Shown here: piece after piece, positions 38,101-44,048 of the stretch
How positions within the stretch are numbered: position 1 is the first letter of the stretch
Layout: each line of letters starts with the position of its first letter
From: Prostheceraeus crozeri
Taxonomy: Eukaryota > Platyhelminthes > Polycladida > Euryleptidae
Length of the DNA: 64,000 nucleotides
Reading direction: 5' to 3'
Assembly: GCA_907163375.1 (NCBI GenBank)
Contig: CAJQUW010007429.1
Location: 186,001-250,000, forward strand
Notes under the pieces: model-generated
Told to the model about the DNA's origin: nothing
Databases searched by the model: none
What the model saw: only the letters and a program-made list of their open reading frames with translations
Translations under genes and position numbers: made by a program

Positions 38101-39758
38101 ATTGTTGAAATTGTTTTTACATTTATTTGTTAACTAATTGTATGAAAAATATGTTTGTGGAGGAACGGGATGGCTGTGAGGGGTATGGTGGAGGCCATCA
38201 AAAAAAATAATAAAACATTTGTGTGCAATGATGTGTGTTATTTTCTTGAGATGGTAACCGATTTAGTCTTGACAACTTGATGAAATACTCTACAATTTAT
38301 GATCATTGACTTATTAAATCGAATTTGAGGTGAAATACGTAGGATATTTTACATTATGCGAAATCAAAAACAAGAAAAATTGGCTATTTTATAATATTGT
38401 GTACTGAAATTTGATCCTATATTTATCCTATATTTTTTGTTTCTCCGATCCTATATTCCTATATTTTCTGGATTATTTCGAGTTGACACCCTGCATTACA
38501 ATCATTCTTCACGTAGATAAAATAATTAGTTTATCTAAAATAGTAATTCATTATCAAAAGTCACTAATCCCAAAAAGGCAAGAAATGATGAAATAACAAA
38601 ATACTGCCGGGGATAGCTATGTTGTTCATTATATTAAAAGATCTTTCGGTTGAAATTTTGAATCGAAATTATGTGAATTACTGACTCCGGAGATAATGTC
38701 TGTTTTCATCTGTTTTTTCACTCAAGCGTTTTATGAGAATTATGTCACATTCACTATGCAGTGTAAAAAGAAGAAAATCCTGCCTAATCTCCAAAATTTA
38801 TGACATACTTTCGACCATGTCAACATAAGTATAGCTTACCATATGATAGGCAGAAATTAATACCTCCAAGACCTCTGAAGATAGGATTTTATTCATCCCA
38901 AAACGAATGCCTCCCACATCTCGACACGGAGACAACGCACTACAAGAACATGAGATAACCTAATAAATACTTGAGTATCATTTTGCCAATTTTGCAGTAT
39001 GCTCCTGTTATCACAGATCTCGATATGGGTGTCTCACTCATTCGTGACATTATCAAAGTTCACACGATAAATAATAAACATAAACATGTACTGTGCTTGT
39101 TGCTTGAACACAAGCCAGCTGGCACTGTTTGGCGAGAAATGATGAGTAATAATTGTATTAGCAGGCTATTTGAAAATGTCATTAACTGTTCAATCATCGT
39201 GATTTGACTAAATCACCCATCCTCCGTAAAACAACAAGAAGTGCAACTTGAAGCAATTATATATTACTTACAAATTTGTGTTTTTTGTTTATTGAGCTGC
39301 AAATAGAGATAATGAATGAATTATATACTAATGCTCGCATTGTAATTTCAGGTCAATTTCCGGATTATTACAAGGCTGCAACTTGTGTTAATCCAGTTAT
39401 TAACCTCACTACTATGCTCGGCGCAACAGATATCATAGACTGGGTGTATGTTGAATCTGGATATGATTATGATCACTCGATGGTGCCTAATCCTGAAATA
39501 CTCAAAGAAATGTGGGACAAGAGTCCTCTACGATATGTTGACCAAATGCGTACGCCTTTACTTTTAGCGATAGGTGCAAAAGACCGCAGAGTGCCTCCCA
39601 AGCAAAGTCACGAGCTGTATAAATCACTATTGGCGCGTGGAATTCCTGTAAAGATGTCTGTTTATCCAGAAGATTGCCATCCGATCAGCTCGGTACTGTC
39701 GTCAGCGGATGTGTTTGTAAATATGGTGAAATGGTTCCTTAATTATCTTCCTAACTGA
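1977..39758 (+). CDS. APEH: Acylaminoacyl-peptidase (acylpeptide hydrolase), 8 coding exons, 739 aa
   Basis: Cytosolic prolyl-oligopeptidase-family (S9C) serine peptidase that removes N-acylated residues from blocked peptides. Join 1977-2145, 4766-5019, 6536-6751, 11803-11926, 24973-25278, 27652-28067, 30731-31058, 39352-39758: 2220 nt, 739 codons plus TGA, against 732 aa in human. Every intron is GT..AG; phases are 1,0,0,1,1,0,1 and the frame is kept throughout. Residues 1 to about 490 form the beta-propeller part, for example HGKVYDND and CLSWSYDE in exons 2-3 and PFRLGAIYCEQR in exon 5. The rest is the alpha/beta-hydrolase part: MPHGGPHG (oxyanion region), NFRGSTGFGQDSI, the nucleophile elbow GGSHGG (S594), GAKDRRVP (D682) and YPEDCHP (H714). 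The triad is offset by exactly 7 from human S587/D675/H707 as I recall the human protein. Nothing is broken, so the gene looks functional. Identification is very secure; the exact start is slightly less so. Confidence 0.96.
2931..3920. mobile_element. Possible decayed pogo/Tigger-like element, non-autonomous
   Basis: Left end CAGTGTAATCCACTTGTAGC and right end (read inward on the minus strand) with GGAATCTGTTTATAACAAGA resemble diverged pogo-type termini. GGTTATAACGAG occurs at 3039-3050 and 3866-3877. No transposase is seen inside. TA target duplications are not clear, so both the family and the ends are tentative. Confidence 0.33.
4766..5019 (+). CDS. APEH: APEH coding exon 2
   Basis: Acceptor TTTACAG|CTC and donor AAG|GTGAGA. 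The split Ala codon restores the frame from exon 1. The exon encodes blades of the N-terminal propeller, ending in KSINLSEKDKHGK, which matches the human KSFNLSALEKHGP region. A hairpin insertion starts about 40 bases after the donor. Confidence 0.93.
5060..5232. mobile_element. Hairpin insertion with 13-bp flanking direct repeat
   Basis: The arms at 5071-5098 and 5167-5194 are a perfect 28-bp inverted repeat (TGGTGGAAACCCAGTAAGGC and on), and the pairing continues imperfectly outward. AAAATCGAACTTG stands directly outside on both sides (5047-5059 and 5233-5245), as expected for a target-site duplication. It sits in APEH intron 2 near the donor. Confidence 0.6.
5408..5611 (+). mobile_element. 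tRNA-derived SINE with poly-A tail
   Basis: The head has pol III box A (TGGCACAGTGG, 5417-5427) and box B (AGGTCGAACCC, 5460-5470). The body holds GTCGGCAGGAAGGGCATCCG, and the element ends in a run of 11 or so A. ACATAGT flanks it on both sides (5401-5407 and 5612-5618). The body block is shared with the RTE LINE at 55.3 kb. Confidence 0.78.
6536..6751 (+). CDS. APEH: APEH coding exon 3
   Basis: Phase-0 exon of 72 codons with acceptor TTTTCAG|GTG and donor CAA|GTAAGT. It contains VYDNDSLFGCLSWSYDEGHL, matching a highly conserved APEH block, then a Lys/Asp/Glu-rich loop (about residues 170-200) and a DDWGEQ end, comparable to human EDWGEN. Confidence 0.95.
7397..7640 (-). mobile_element. LINE 3'-end fragment (C-terminus of a reverse-transcriptase polyprotein)
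   Basis: The minus strand reads KKILNAVSHLSPIGYQRPRG, then GRLRLTWRSQVAALRH and DWKDSRR before a stop. The GR-R-TW pattern is typical of the extreme C-terminus of non-LTR retrotransposon proteins. No RT core is present, so it is a 5'-truncated copy. The clade cannot be fixed. Confidence 0.5.
7791..8358. mobile_element. Penelope-like fragment flanked by 156-bp inverted repeats
   Basis: 7791-7946 is the near-perfect reverse complement of 8201-8358. The loop (7947-8200) encodes the end of a GIY-YIG endonuclease. Each arm, read in the coding direction, carries TTGAT(A/T)AAGACG(C/T)AGTCGAAA, which has the layout of a hammerhead ribozyme core. Penelope-like elements are known for GIY-YIG endonucleases, terminal repeats in odd orientations and hammerhead motifs. 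No reverse transcriptase is present. Confidence 0.65.
7940..8164 (+). pseudogene. GIY-YIG endonuclease C-terminal fragment of a Penelope-like element
   Basis: The frame gives TYIGETQCTMRKGIQEHLN (the YIGET motif, then the conserved R and H), then LVHQHFLSKHRLPPF and YEIKICERYFIKTKRP before the TGA at 8162-8164. This order (YIGET, R..I.EH, H...H, E..YI) is that of the Penelope-type GIY-YIG nuclease. The first residues are encoded by the left inverted arm and do not belong to the domain. It is a fragment of about 70 aa; the whole reverse transcriptase is missing. Confidence 0.65.
8831..8854 (+). ncRNA. Hammerhead-like motif, possibly a Penelope tail
   Basis: TTGAGGA, then GCG-TGAAAG-CGC forming a short stem II, then GAAA. 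This matches the hammerhead order (CUGANGA, stem II, GAAA) apart from the first C. It lies 470 bases after the Penelope fragment in a stretch (about 8640-8940) that looks like an element's 3' region but has no ORF. The C-to-T change would make it inactive. Confidence 0.35.
9414..11141 (+). mobile_element. Tc1-like DNA transposon, first family
   Basis: The 26-bp inverted termini begin CACTCGCGG(T/A)CAGAA and include GTTTGCAACA. They are flanked by TA at 9412-9413 and 11142-11143, the Tc1/mariner target. The single transposase gene is on the + strand, and about 650 bp of 5' leader precedes it. It lies in APEH intron 3. Confidence 0.88.
10069..10971 (+). pseudogene. Tc1-family transposase, broken
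   Basis: DDE transposase of the Tc1 type. A start MAERHDRKRLEIK at 10069 is followed by an in-frame stop (TGA, about 10147). The main frame, 10161-10877, holds the end of the paired helix-turn-helix region (TMRRVLNEIGCKAHKP), the first Asp in IFSDET and the second in QQDSAPFH. A frameshift near 10720 moves the frame, and the Glu follows in SPDANPIEKLW; the end is SKGGSTRY at about 10971. All three catalytic residues are present but split between frames, with one stop and one frameshift seen. Confidence 0.88.
11142..11802. other. End of APEH intron 3, nothing recognised
   Basis: AT-rich intronic sequence between the Tc1 element and exon 4, with a (TTA)n-like stretch near 11278-11300. No coding or repeat signal was seen. 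Confidence 0.4.
11803..11926 (+). CDS. APEH: APEH coding exon 4
   Basis: Acceptor TTGTTTCAG|TTG; donor CAG|GTCGGT. It encodes SILCVLEIETE and AQAVWTPKDTG, matching human PVLCVLDVESG and GQAFWAPGDAG. A competing donor 4 bases downstream (TCG|GTATCA) would break the frame into exon 5, so 11926 is preferred. The exon is short and lies between a 5 kb and a 13 kb intron. Confidence 0.93.
11927..13105. other. Start of APEH intron 4, nothing recognised
   Basis: AT-rich intron. ORFs are short and show no known domain. No terminal inverted repeats were seen. Confidence 0.4.
13109..13720. repeat. Left palindromic array with duplicated terminus
   Basis: 13109-13332 is repeated in the same orientation at 13333-13582, terminus included; the second copy has about 25 extra bases (around GTGAAATGTAACGC). 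Each unit is built of CATACGTATG-type palindromes spaced by short AT-rich runs. From 13583 to 13720 the pattern continues in more diverged form. Confidence 0.85.
14091..14275 (-). CDS. BEN-like gene, last exon
   Basis: Minus-strand exon after acceptor TTTACTTTCCAG|CG, ending at TGA 14093-14091. It encodes MATKILGVEVTGTKVNEVVR, then MNQEAKRRKGGQ, then an acidic tail (about 25 residues rich in E, D and N). The T left over from the upstream exon plus CG gives Ser in frame. The Val/Asn-helix followed by basic residues fits the end of a BEN domain. The acidic tail may be disordered. Confidence 0.62.
14634..14918 (-). CDS. BEN-like gene, central exon
   Basis: Minus-strand exon with acceptor TTTTTCTTGTTGTGTAG|AC and a perfect donor GAAT|GTAAGT. 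It encodes IGMFFDRLSAVTQRLEAMQS, then LPKVAASASRAIRRGINEAF, TVAELKTQTPKGFDGKPAMD and RKRMLAVE. The order hydrophobic helix, F-x-x-x-EL, GK-A-D, R-L resembles BEN domains (DNA- or chromatin-binding). The exon is clearly more GC-rich than its surroundings and than APEH exons. Both splice phases (1 and 1) fit the neighbouring exons. BEN is my reading from the pattern, not a proven match. Confidence 0.62.
14959..16189. other. Interior of the array-bounded unit, nothing recognised
   Basis: AT-rich sequence without coding or repeat signal; presumed intron of the minus-strand gene. Confidence 0.35.
16190..16890. repeat. Degenerate tandem repeat (AAGCGCCGCAGGCGAAGC type)
   Basis: Units resembling AAGCGCCGCAGGCGAAGCTT then (T/C)AGCCT and GGGAGCATAGC recur with irregular spacing of 50-80 bases (for example near 16640, 16705, 16765, 16830, and more weakly near 16200-16270). 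ORFs over it on the minus strand merely translate the repeat. Confidence 0.5.
17230..17316 (-). CDS. Possible coiled-coil exon of the BEN-like gene
   Basis: The minus strand after GGCCTCAG (acceptor ending at 17317) reads SSRWRSGTKSLRSEVEELKK then EMDESRAL, a clear heptad pattern. The acceptor phase (1) would fit the first exon, but no good donor is visible near 17240, so it may be a relic or an unused exon. Coiled coils before BEN domains are common. Confidence 0.3.
17897..17975. repeat. 49-bp direct duplication
   Basis: GTCGAGGAGCACCTTCTCCG and the next 10 bases occur at 17897-17926 and identically at 17946-17975, with 19 GC-rich bases between. A short recent tandem duplication of unknown origin. 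Confidence 0.75.
18526..18957. repeat. 65-bp satellite array (about 6.6 copies)
   Basis: Units start TGAATTTTGCATATCG at 18526, 18591, 18656, 18721, 18786, 18851 and 18916. The first is diverged, the last partial, the others almost identical. Each contains CATACGTACGATATGG and CATACGTATG. It forms the inner part of the right array of the 13109-19024 unit. Confidence 0.95.
19156..19179. repeat. (AT)n microsatellite
   Basis: An uninterrupted AT dinucleotide run of 12 repeats. Confidence 0.95.
19201..19220. repeat. Orphan right terminus of the array-element family
   Basis: CCCACTTATTTCCGTACGGG is the reverse complement of a CCCGTACGGAAATAAGTGGG terminus, a variant of the ends at 13109 and 31706. 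It follows 175 bases with scattered CATACG-type motifs. No matching left end was found. Confidence 0.6.
19360..19402 (-). CDS. BEN-like gene, candidate first coding exon
   Basis: The minus strand has ATG at 19402, encoding MGSPRSTDSKKTSS, then donor TCTG|GTAAGT. It leaves one base (phase 1), which joins the AC of the exon at 14918 to give Asp. Joined directly to the other two exons it makes 170 aa and a stop. It lies outside the TIR-bounded unit that holds the other exons. The donor is strong, but a 43-base coding exon is weak evidence alone. Confidence 0.42.
19666..21057 (+). mobile_element. Tc1-like DNA transposon, second family
   Basis: Inverted termini of about 28 bp, CAGTATTGGCCATGGCATTA and on, flanked by TA (19664-19665, 21058-21059). 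Length 1392 bp. One broken transposase gene on the + strand. It lies just 5' of the candidate first exon of the minus-strand BEN-like gene. Confidence 0.9.
19927..20897 (+). pseudogene. Tc1-family transposase, broken
   Basis: The start MDRKATSAQ at 19927 soon meets a stop. The main frame, 20120-20587, has the second helix-turn-helix (VSTRTIRRRLQ), the first catalytic Asp (LFSDEN) and WECFSYGG. A stop at 20585 is followed by FQHDSAPCHKAK (second Asp); a second stop (TAA in place of a Tyr-like position) precedes SPDLNPIENLW with the Glu. Asp-to-Glu spacing is that of DD34E elements. A frameshift near 20770 precedes the end NRIKK...KGHATKY. At least two stops and two frame changes are seen. Confidence 0.9.
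21060..21908. other. APEH intron 4, nothing recognised
   Basis: AT-rich intronic sequence; ORFs are short and without known motifs. Confidence 0.35.
21909..22215 (-). mobile_element. LINE 3'-end fragment with AGTAAGTAAGTAG tail
   Basis: The minus strand encodes EMENQLRREPLRWFGHVTRTE, containing LRWFGHV, a hallmark of the C-terminal part of RTE-like and related LINE proteins. It ends in the simple tail AGTAAGTAAGTAG (complement of 21909-21922). The RT core is missing. Confidence 0.6.
22232..22930. mobile_element. Short hAT-like MITE
   Basis: The left end CAGGGGTGTGGAAGCG and the right end (inward) CAGCGCTACGGAAGCG agree at 12 of 16 bases. The flanks GTCTTAAC (22224-22231) and GTCTTTAG (22931-22938) look like a decayed 8-bp duplication. 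No transposase. A short palindrome (GGAAGCGGAAGCG and its complement) lies at the left end. Confidence 0.5.
22939..24972. other. APEH intron 4, last part, nothing recognised
   Basis: AT-rich. An open stretch without ATG runs from about 23810 to 24008 on the + strand and short ORFs lie on the minus strand near 23.4-23.7 kb, but none shows a domain I recognise. Confidence 0.35.
24973..25278 (+). CDS. APEH: APEH coding exon 5
   Basis: Acceptor TTCTTTACAG|GA completes the Gly codon begun in exon 4 and gives DTGFVFVGVDWKPFRLG, matching human GVVFVGWWHEPFRLG. The donor is CCGG|GTAAGG. It encodes propeller blades (MYHLDLASGSC, RFSPNGHTLIWLENK). Confidence 0.95.
25279..27651. other. APEH intron 5, mostly featureless
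   Basis: AT-rich intron; apart from the foldback hairpin at 26.7-26.86 kb I see no gene or repeat. Confidence 0.4.
26697..26860. mobile_element. Foldback MITE-like hairpin
   Basis: Arms 26697-26763 and 26784-26860 are inverted copies (CTTCTTCCGCGCAAAATTAA, GAAATAAAAGCTGACCAAAT) at about 90 percent by eye, with a 20-base AT-rich loop. The right arm has a small insertion. No TSD was established. Confidence 0.7.
27652..28067 (+). CDS. APEH: APEH coding exon 6
   Basis: Acceptor TTTTTCAG|GT completes a Gly codon (GIFCLGLPTRCWSSDSMRV, matching human GIYCSLLPLGCWSADSQRV). The donor is GTG|GTAAGC, phase 0. The longest exon, it closes the propeller and enters the linker to the catalytic domain (YESILMSPDESV). 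Confidence 0.95.
28068..30330. other. APEH intron 6, largely featureless
   Basis: No gene seen. 28.18-28.5 kb has a composition and a minus-strand phrase (CQDRDSWMYDFQPP) that recall a decayed LINE C-terminus, but this is too weak to call. Confidence 0.35.
30335..30590 (-). mobile_element. RTE LINE 3'-end fragment
   Basis: The minus strand ends GTCTAACTCAGCATCTCCTG ... GGATGAGTGATTGAG, closely matching the end of the RTE copy at 58.36-58.42 kb (GTCTAACCCAGCATCTTCTG ... GGATGAGTGAGTGAG). The rest (MQRLRWFDLVHHK) matches the RWFGHV region in a decayed form. A 5'-truncated copy in opposite orientation to APEH. Confidence 0.75.
30731..31058 (+). CDS. APEH: APEH coding exon 7 (nucleophile exon)
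   Basis: Acceptor CTTTTGCAG|TCA and donor ATTG|GTAAGA. It carries MPHGGPH, the NFRGSTGFGQDS loop and the GGSHGG elbow with catalytic Ser594. The sequence just after the acceptor (SICPSFAKLGS) diverges from human, but the junction is in frame. Confidence 0.97.
31728..32330. repeat. Left palindromic array, about 230-bp higher-order unit
   Basis: Repeated CATACTATG, CATAGTATG and CATACGTATG motifs. A longer unit containing ACATGTAACGCTCTGTCGGG recurs at about 31767 and 31997, with a diverged third near 32160. The AATGTAACGC phrase also occurs in the array at 13.4 kb, linking the two. Confidence 0.8.
32420..33533. other. Interior of second array-bounded unit, nothing recognised
   Basis: AT-rich; no ORF with a known domain and no inverted repeats besides the Tc1 terminus. 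34881-35300 is similarly empty. Confidence 0.35.
33534..34880 (+). mobile_element. Tc1-like DNA transposon, third family
   Basis: 26-bp inverted termini starting CAGTCATGGAAAAAATATAG and ending ACCCG, in a TATATA context that supplies a TA target. Length 1347 bp with one decayed transposase gene. Inserted inside the second array-bounded unit. Confidence 0.88.
33764..34756 (+). pseudogene. Tc1-family transposase, heavily decayed
   Basis: Starts MASRGTDLAEFMKG with the first helix-turn-helix (KPKIAECLSISENTVKKYRQ). A frameshift near 33955 is followed by REIKQD...RRAVSNRLRDAGVK (second helix-turn-helix), a stop, VVFSDESRF with the first Asp, further stops, then QQDNAPIHTALRT with the second Asp. 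The Glu appears in YPIEN after a small deletion that removes the usual SPDLN residues. Ends GGITRF. At least four stops and two frameshifts. Confidence 0.85.
35306..35580. repeat. Right palindromic array, about 54-bp unit
   Basis: About five units of the type CATACTATG-tt-CATAGTATG-ttaatACATACGTATGC spaced near 54 bases, ending at the right terminus of the 31706-35597 unit. Confidence 0.75.
35954..38493 (+). mobile_element. hAT-superfamily DNA transposon, defective
   Basis: The 16-bp inverted termini CAGGGTGTCAACTCGA (35954-35969 and complement at 38478-38493) have the CAGGG start of hAT elements. CATTA stands near both ends (35948-35952, 38494-38498), but no full 8-bp duplication remains. 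TCCTATAT repeats lie inside both ends in the same direct orientation. The interior encodes the C-terminal two-thirds of an hAT transposase. Confidence 0.8.
36301..37796 (+). pseudogene. hAT transposase, partial and frameshifted
   Basis: Three or four overlapping frames read NTRWLSIGPSIRRILDQW, then RDCFCAIASY, then SLTDVVKTALVIPHGNADVE-type sequence (CLTDVVKTALVIPHGNADVE, RGLSVNN), which is the hATC dimerisation region, then a Lys/Glu-rich coiled coil (KREEEEKQRKQKQKAEIEVI) and a basic end (KNFKPGNAE, stop at 37794). Frameshifts lie near 36615, 36930, 37365 and 37500. The N-terminal zinc finger and first catalytic residues are not found, so the copy is also 5'-deleted. Confidence 0.78.
39352..39758 (+). 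CDS. APEH: APEH coding exon 8 (terminal)
   Basis: Acceptor AATTTCAG|GT completes Gly605. It carries catalytic Asp682 (GAKDRRVP) and His714 (YPEDCHPIS) and stops at TGA 39756-39758. The preceding intron, 8.3 kb, holds an array-bounded element, a Tc1 and an hAT element. Confidence 0.97.
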
Positions 39759-39913
39759 AGACGTCAATTAACTGTTTGATTATCTTAGTCCATGAACATT
39801 TTTCTTTGAAAATACGGCATAATTGATCGACAAAGGAGATCGAATTCACCAATGAGGAATTATTATCCAGTAATTTTTTTGAATCAAGAGACAAATTTGT
39901 ATCAAGAATTTTC

Positions 39914-39919
39914 AATAAA
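39914..39919 (+). terminator. APEH: Probable APEH polyadenylation signal
   Basis: AATAAA lies 156 bases after the APEH stop codon, in AT-rich sequence, and is the first canonical signal downstream. Confidence 0.6.
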
Positions 39920-40068
39920 TTCAATTATATACACATTTTGGTATTTCTATATACTTCAGCTTCATGTACTTCGTTAATGATATTTTACATTGGAGTAGAT
40001 CGACTTTCAGAAAAGTTCGAAATTCCGCCGAATCGACTACGCCCGTGTTATATCTAGCAGTTCTCATA

Positions 40069-40649
40069 TAAAACTTCAGCTGATTTGGAAACAATTTAGA
40101 GGTACCTCAAAACGAACATTTTTTATTCAAAAACTCGAAAACATCTGTGTTTTTCGATTTAGACTGGCAATAGTTTGTAATACACACAATTTTCTGCAGA
40201 AGACAGTTAATATTAAGGAAGCTGATGTCTAGACACATAGGAGCATTCAAGACTATCTTCAGTCATCTGACTATCTTCAAGACTCTAAGAAGTCTGAAAA
40301 TTCCACTGTCCATCAGTCAAAGCTGCACTGAAAATAATAATTATTATATCAATCCTATAGGTCTACTTGTGACTCTTGCACCTGTTCCCATACTTGCGTT
40401 CTTAACCTCTCTGTTTTCAGGGTTTATACCCTTATGCATACCTTGCTATAGTAAGATTTTGTAAAGCATGTGGAATCATTGTCAATAAGATCGATCCGAA
40501 ACCTGCTAGATAACACAGGGATGAGAATCAATGCATCAATGGCCAATACACAGGAAAAACAGATGTTTTCGAGTTTTGAATAGAAAAACGTTCGTTTTGC
40601 GGAACCCCTATATTATTTCCAAATCACTTGACTTTTTGCATGAGAACTT
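40069..40649. mobile_element. Foldback element with about 95-bp arms
   Basis: 40069-40155 (AGTTCTCAT, CAAAACGAAC, AAAACTCGAAAACATCTG) is an inverted copy of about 40553-40649, roughly 85 percent by eye, with a 400-base unique loop. No coding sequence. Confidence 0.6.
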
Positions 40650-41962
40650 CTTTAAAAATCGATCCTCCCTAATGCACATTCATGTATCTTTCTCATAAGT
40701 AGTATCTTCAAACTATCAACGTCCAGCTCTAAAAATTCATTATGCTAACATGGCATTCGAATATTAGTGAGCGGATGTTTACAAATGTTATCTGCTGGCT
40801 AATATAGCGACGTCTGAATGTTTGACAAGGCTTTTATCCTTAAATTGCTAACATTTGCATATGAGAGCGTTGTCAATGATATAACTTACAGCGATATTTT
40901 ATGCATCTAGTGTGCTTATCATGCGTGAATGTCATCACATTATATCTACAAATGAAATACCAAGTATGGTATGTTCTGTAGAATTTCGTCAAATTTGTTC
41001 AATTGACTGCTTGATTCATCACAAGAGATTATTGATTGTTCAGCTTTATTTCTTTGATGTTAGTAAAGACTGAATTGGCTCGTCTGTGCAGTACCAAGAA
41101 CTTCGAACCATCTTGTCATACAGCATTTCATTCCCATAATAAGACGTTTTCGCATAAAGGAAAAAAAATCTCGAAGCAAAAAGGACAAGTATCTTAGACC
41201 CATTTCCTAATGCTATCTCTGGTTGGCCCATTCTACAAAGTGATGAAATCATAATTAAATGTAACATGCTTTTTCCCATTCGTCGGATGTTGAGCAGGTT
41301 TCAAAATCATCGACAAGCATTTAAGCGAACGCAAATGGGATAACAGTACATCATATAAGGTGTTTTTTCGTTAAATATTCAAGATAATATTGAAAGTCCC
41401 CAAGAAACTCGGAAGCAATACCAACGGGCGGAATTTTTGGTTGATCAAAAAGAAATGCGTAATTAGATTAGTTGATTTTGTCCAATTGAATAATTTTCAG
41501 CTGAAATTAGAACTTCGCTTTCTAGATTTGTCACTGCTCCTTTATTGAATCAATTTCCAATTTTTATTTTAGAGCATGTACAGTGTTTTCTCGAATACAA
41601 TTCGCGGGTTACGTGATTATTTTCTACGAATCTAAGTGCGGCTTTTATTCGAGGGTGGGTTGTATGAATAAATTTCTGAGTTTGTGATTTACTTCCCCAT
41701 GTTTTAGTGATTTAATACAAACATTGTGTACATTGTTGAGTCGGAATACGAAAAGGAAGAAATCGAAGATAAAAAAGAGAAACAATGGCCAGGATCTCGC
41801 GACACAAGATTTATAAGAAGTAAAACCAGAAGCTTATATTTTGTGACGACACAGCATTAACTATTTTGTTTTTAATTATCGTTTTATATCGATTTCTATG
41901 AGCATTAGTAGCTATTATCGATTCTATCATTTCCTGTCATTTTGATAAAAAGTGTAATTTAA

Positions 41963-42119
41963 CCTTTGTTGAATGAAAATTCGTGAAGTTTTCTCTCCTT
42001 ATTTATTTTTTTTTGAAAAGTTAAAGGTAAAAACATATGTACATCTTTTTTTGACTTTTTAACTTTACGCGAAAAATAAAGAGGGAGAGAAAACTTCACG
42101 AATTTAATTCAGCAAAGAT
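41963..42119. mobile_element. Foldback MITE-like hairpin
   Basis: CTTTGTTGAATGAAAATTCG then TGAAGTTTTCTCTCC is mirrored by GGGAGAGAAAACTTCACGAA then TTTAATTCAGCAAAG, with arms of about 70 bp. The loop centre is AT-rich. Confidence 0.65.
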
Positions 42120-42440
42120 GACTTAAGGCCTCCTGCTCACCGCGATGTTATTTAAAAATGTAATTCCTTTTTACGATAACAAAGAAAACAGACATCTTGA
42201 AAAGCAGTTATATTCTATGATCATTCATGATCTGCCTGTAAAAATCATCTACGTATAAACCTATGATCTATATGTGTGTTACATTGATTATTTAGAATTC
42301 AAGATCTTATGTTTAGTTCAACTATTAATCAATAAGAATTATTGAAAGTCATTGTTGGATAACATGAAAACGAATTACAAGCATATGTAGTCGTACTCAA
42401 CGGCAATAGCTTAGTAATAAAATTCGCAAAAACATCTTAA

Positions 42441-44048
42441 CCCTCTTCCGGCCGCCTAAATTGCGCACCTTACACCAGCTTCCTGTCTACATATGTAGAC
42501 GACTCGGTTTTTCTGTTCTATAACTGTTCAGAATATAAAAAGAGAACACTCTTGAATTCTGATGAGTTGAATCTATATAAGTTACATTTTCAGTACAAAA
42601 GAATTTACTGAAACAAGATTTGAGGCCATCATCTAACGAACAGCACGTTGAAATACATGGAAAATCAAAAATTCTTCAAAATTTATTCAAACACTACTCA
42701 AGCATCAAGAACATCTTACGGTAGAAAATTCTTATCCATTGTGGGCCTACTATATGGTTCAGTGACACGTGTGTTATAAAAACTTCAAAGGTAAAAGATT
42801 ATTCCATCTAACCTCACACATTTCACAACAAGATTATGATGCAATAGACGTACTTATAATGCGCAAGCTTGATACAAAGAAAATGTGAACCTGTGATCAC
42901 TACAAATAATCATCAAGCATTTGTCGCAGTGATGTCGTGTGGACTTGCGACACCTGTTTATTTGATATTTTACTGGGATGAGTGTCGCCCGCTGGAGCAA
43001 CTGGATATCTTTCTGAAGGATTTGAACTGGTCATGCCATGTAAAGAAAATGTAGAATTGTATCGCCGTGTGATATTCTCAGCAGCCAGGGCGTCAGAAAC
43101 CTTTTTATGAATATTTTGCGATCGAAAGAATACTCTGTAGCCTCATTCAACACGATATATGAGTTTACAAATGCAACATCAAGCATAAGAAAAAATATAT
43201 AAGGGGACACCTTCGTGTCATTCTTTTACAAGTAAAGTCTTCTATTCGTGAGTCAAGCACGTCAACTCCCCTTTGCCGTGATTGTAATCAGTGATCACTT
43301 TTGGTTTCTTGTCATCACGATTATTATTTATCTTAGGACACGGATGCATAGACGAAATCATCAACACGCTCTTATTTCCTTGTGGAACGTAAGAGAGTAT
43401 CATTATTCTGAATCCCATAATTCATTTGTAGAGTAGAGATCGCATTGTCTGACACAACGAAAGCACGGCGGAATCTCTCGTCGATTTTGTTTTATGGTAC
43501 CTGTCATAGTCAGACCTTTCTGTAACAATTTCTTTGCAACAAAGTGGCTGGAAAAGTAATGATCAAGAAAGATATTCCTACCACTGTTTGTGTAAGGCTC
43601 AGAAAGTTGTAAGGCAATTTTCTCAGACAATCCGAATTGAGATTGAATGAAGGATTCAGGCAACGCACGAAGTCGCCGTTCAAGTTTCTAATCATAGATA
43701 TCTGACTTTTTCTAGAGTTTGTTGAGTGCTTCTTGTCCCTACCGTGCGTGGAGGTCGACATGTTTTAAGTTTTTACTTCGAAAGTTGCCTATAATCGTGT
43801 TCGAAAATGTTGGGGTGAAACTAGAAAAGAGCCGTAAATTTATAGTGATAATTCGTCTACATATGTACCACAATTTCAAGGGTTCATATTCTTCTGAAAC
43901 GAGTTATTTCTAGATATTTTTCTAGAAGGCATTTATCATGCTCAAAGGCACTGAGCTGAAAGATTTAGAATATCATTCACTTTTATGAAAAGTTGCAGTA
44001 TAGACAAGTCGGGTTGTCTACATATGAAGACAGGAAGCCGAATTTGGG
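42441..44048 (-). mobile_element. piggyBac-like transposon, defective
   Basis: Flanked on both sides by TTAA (42437-42440, 44049-44052), with ends beginning CCC. Just inside, both ends carry CTTCCTGTCT(A/T)CATATG then TAGAC, which includes the palindrome GTCTACATATGTAGAC on the left; the left end has about 30 extra bases. A decayed transposase lies on the minus strand. Confidence 0.85.
43246..43663 (-). pseudogene. piggyBac transposase fragment
   Basis: The minus strand reads LSEPYTNSGRNIFLDHYFSS then KKLLQKGLTMTGTIKQNRRE and IPP, the piggyBac block with the catalytic Asp in the DxYF context (here DHYF). A second frame reads NKSVLMISSMHP and KPKVITDYNHGKGELT, corresponding to the following MxSTxH and YNxxKGGVD blocks. 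At least one frameshift near 43400; the N- and C-terminal thirds are missing. Strand and family are clear. Confidence 0.82.
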
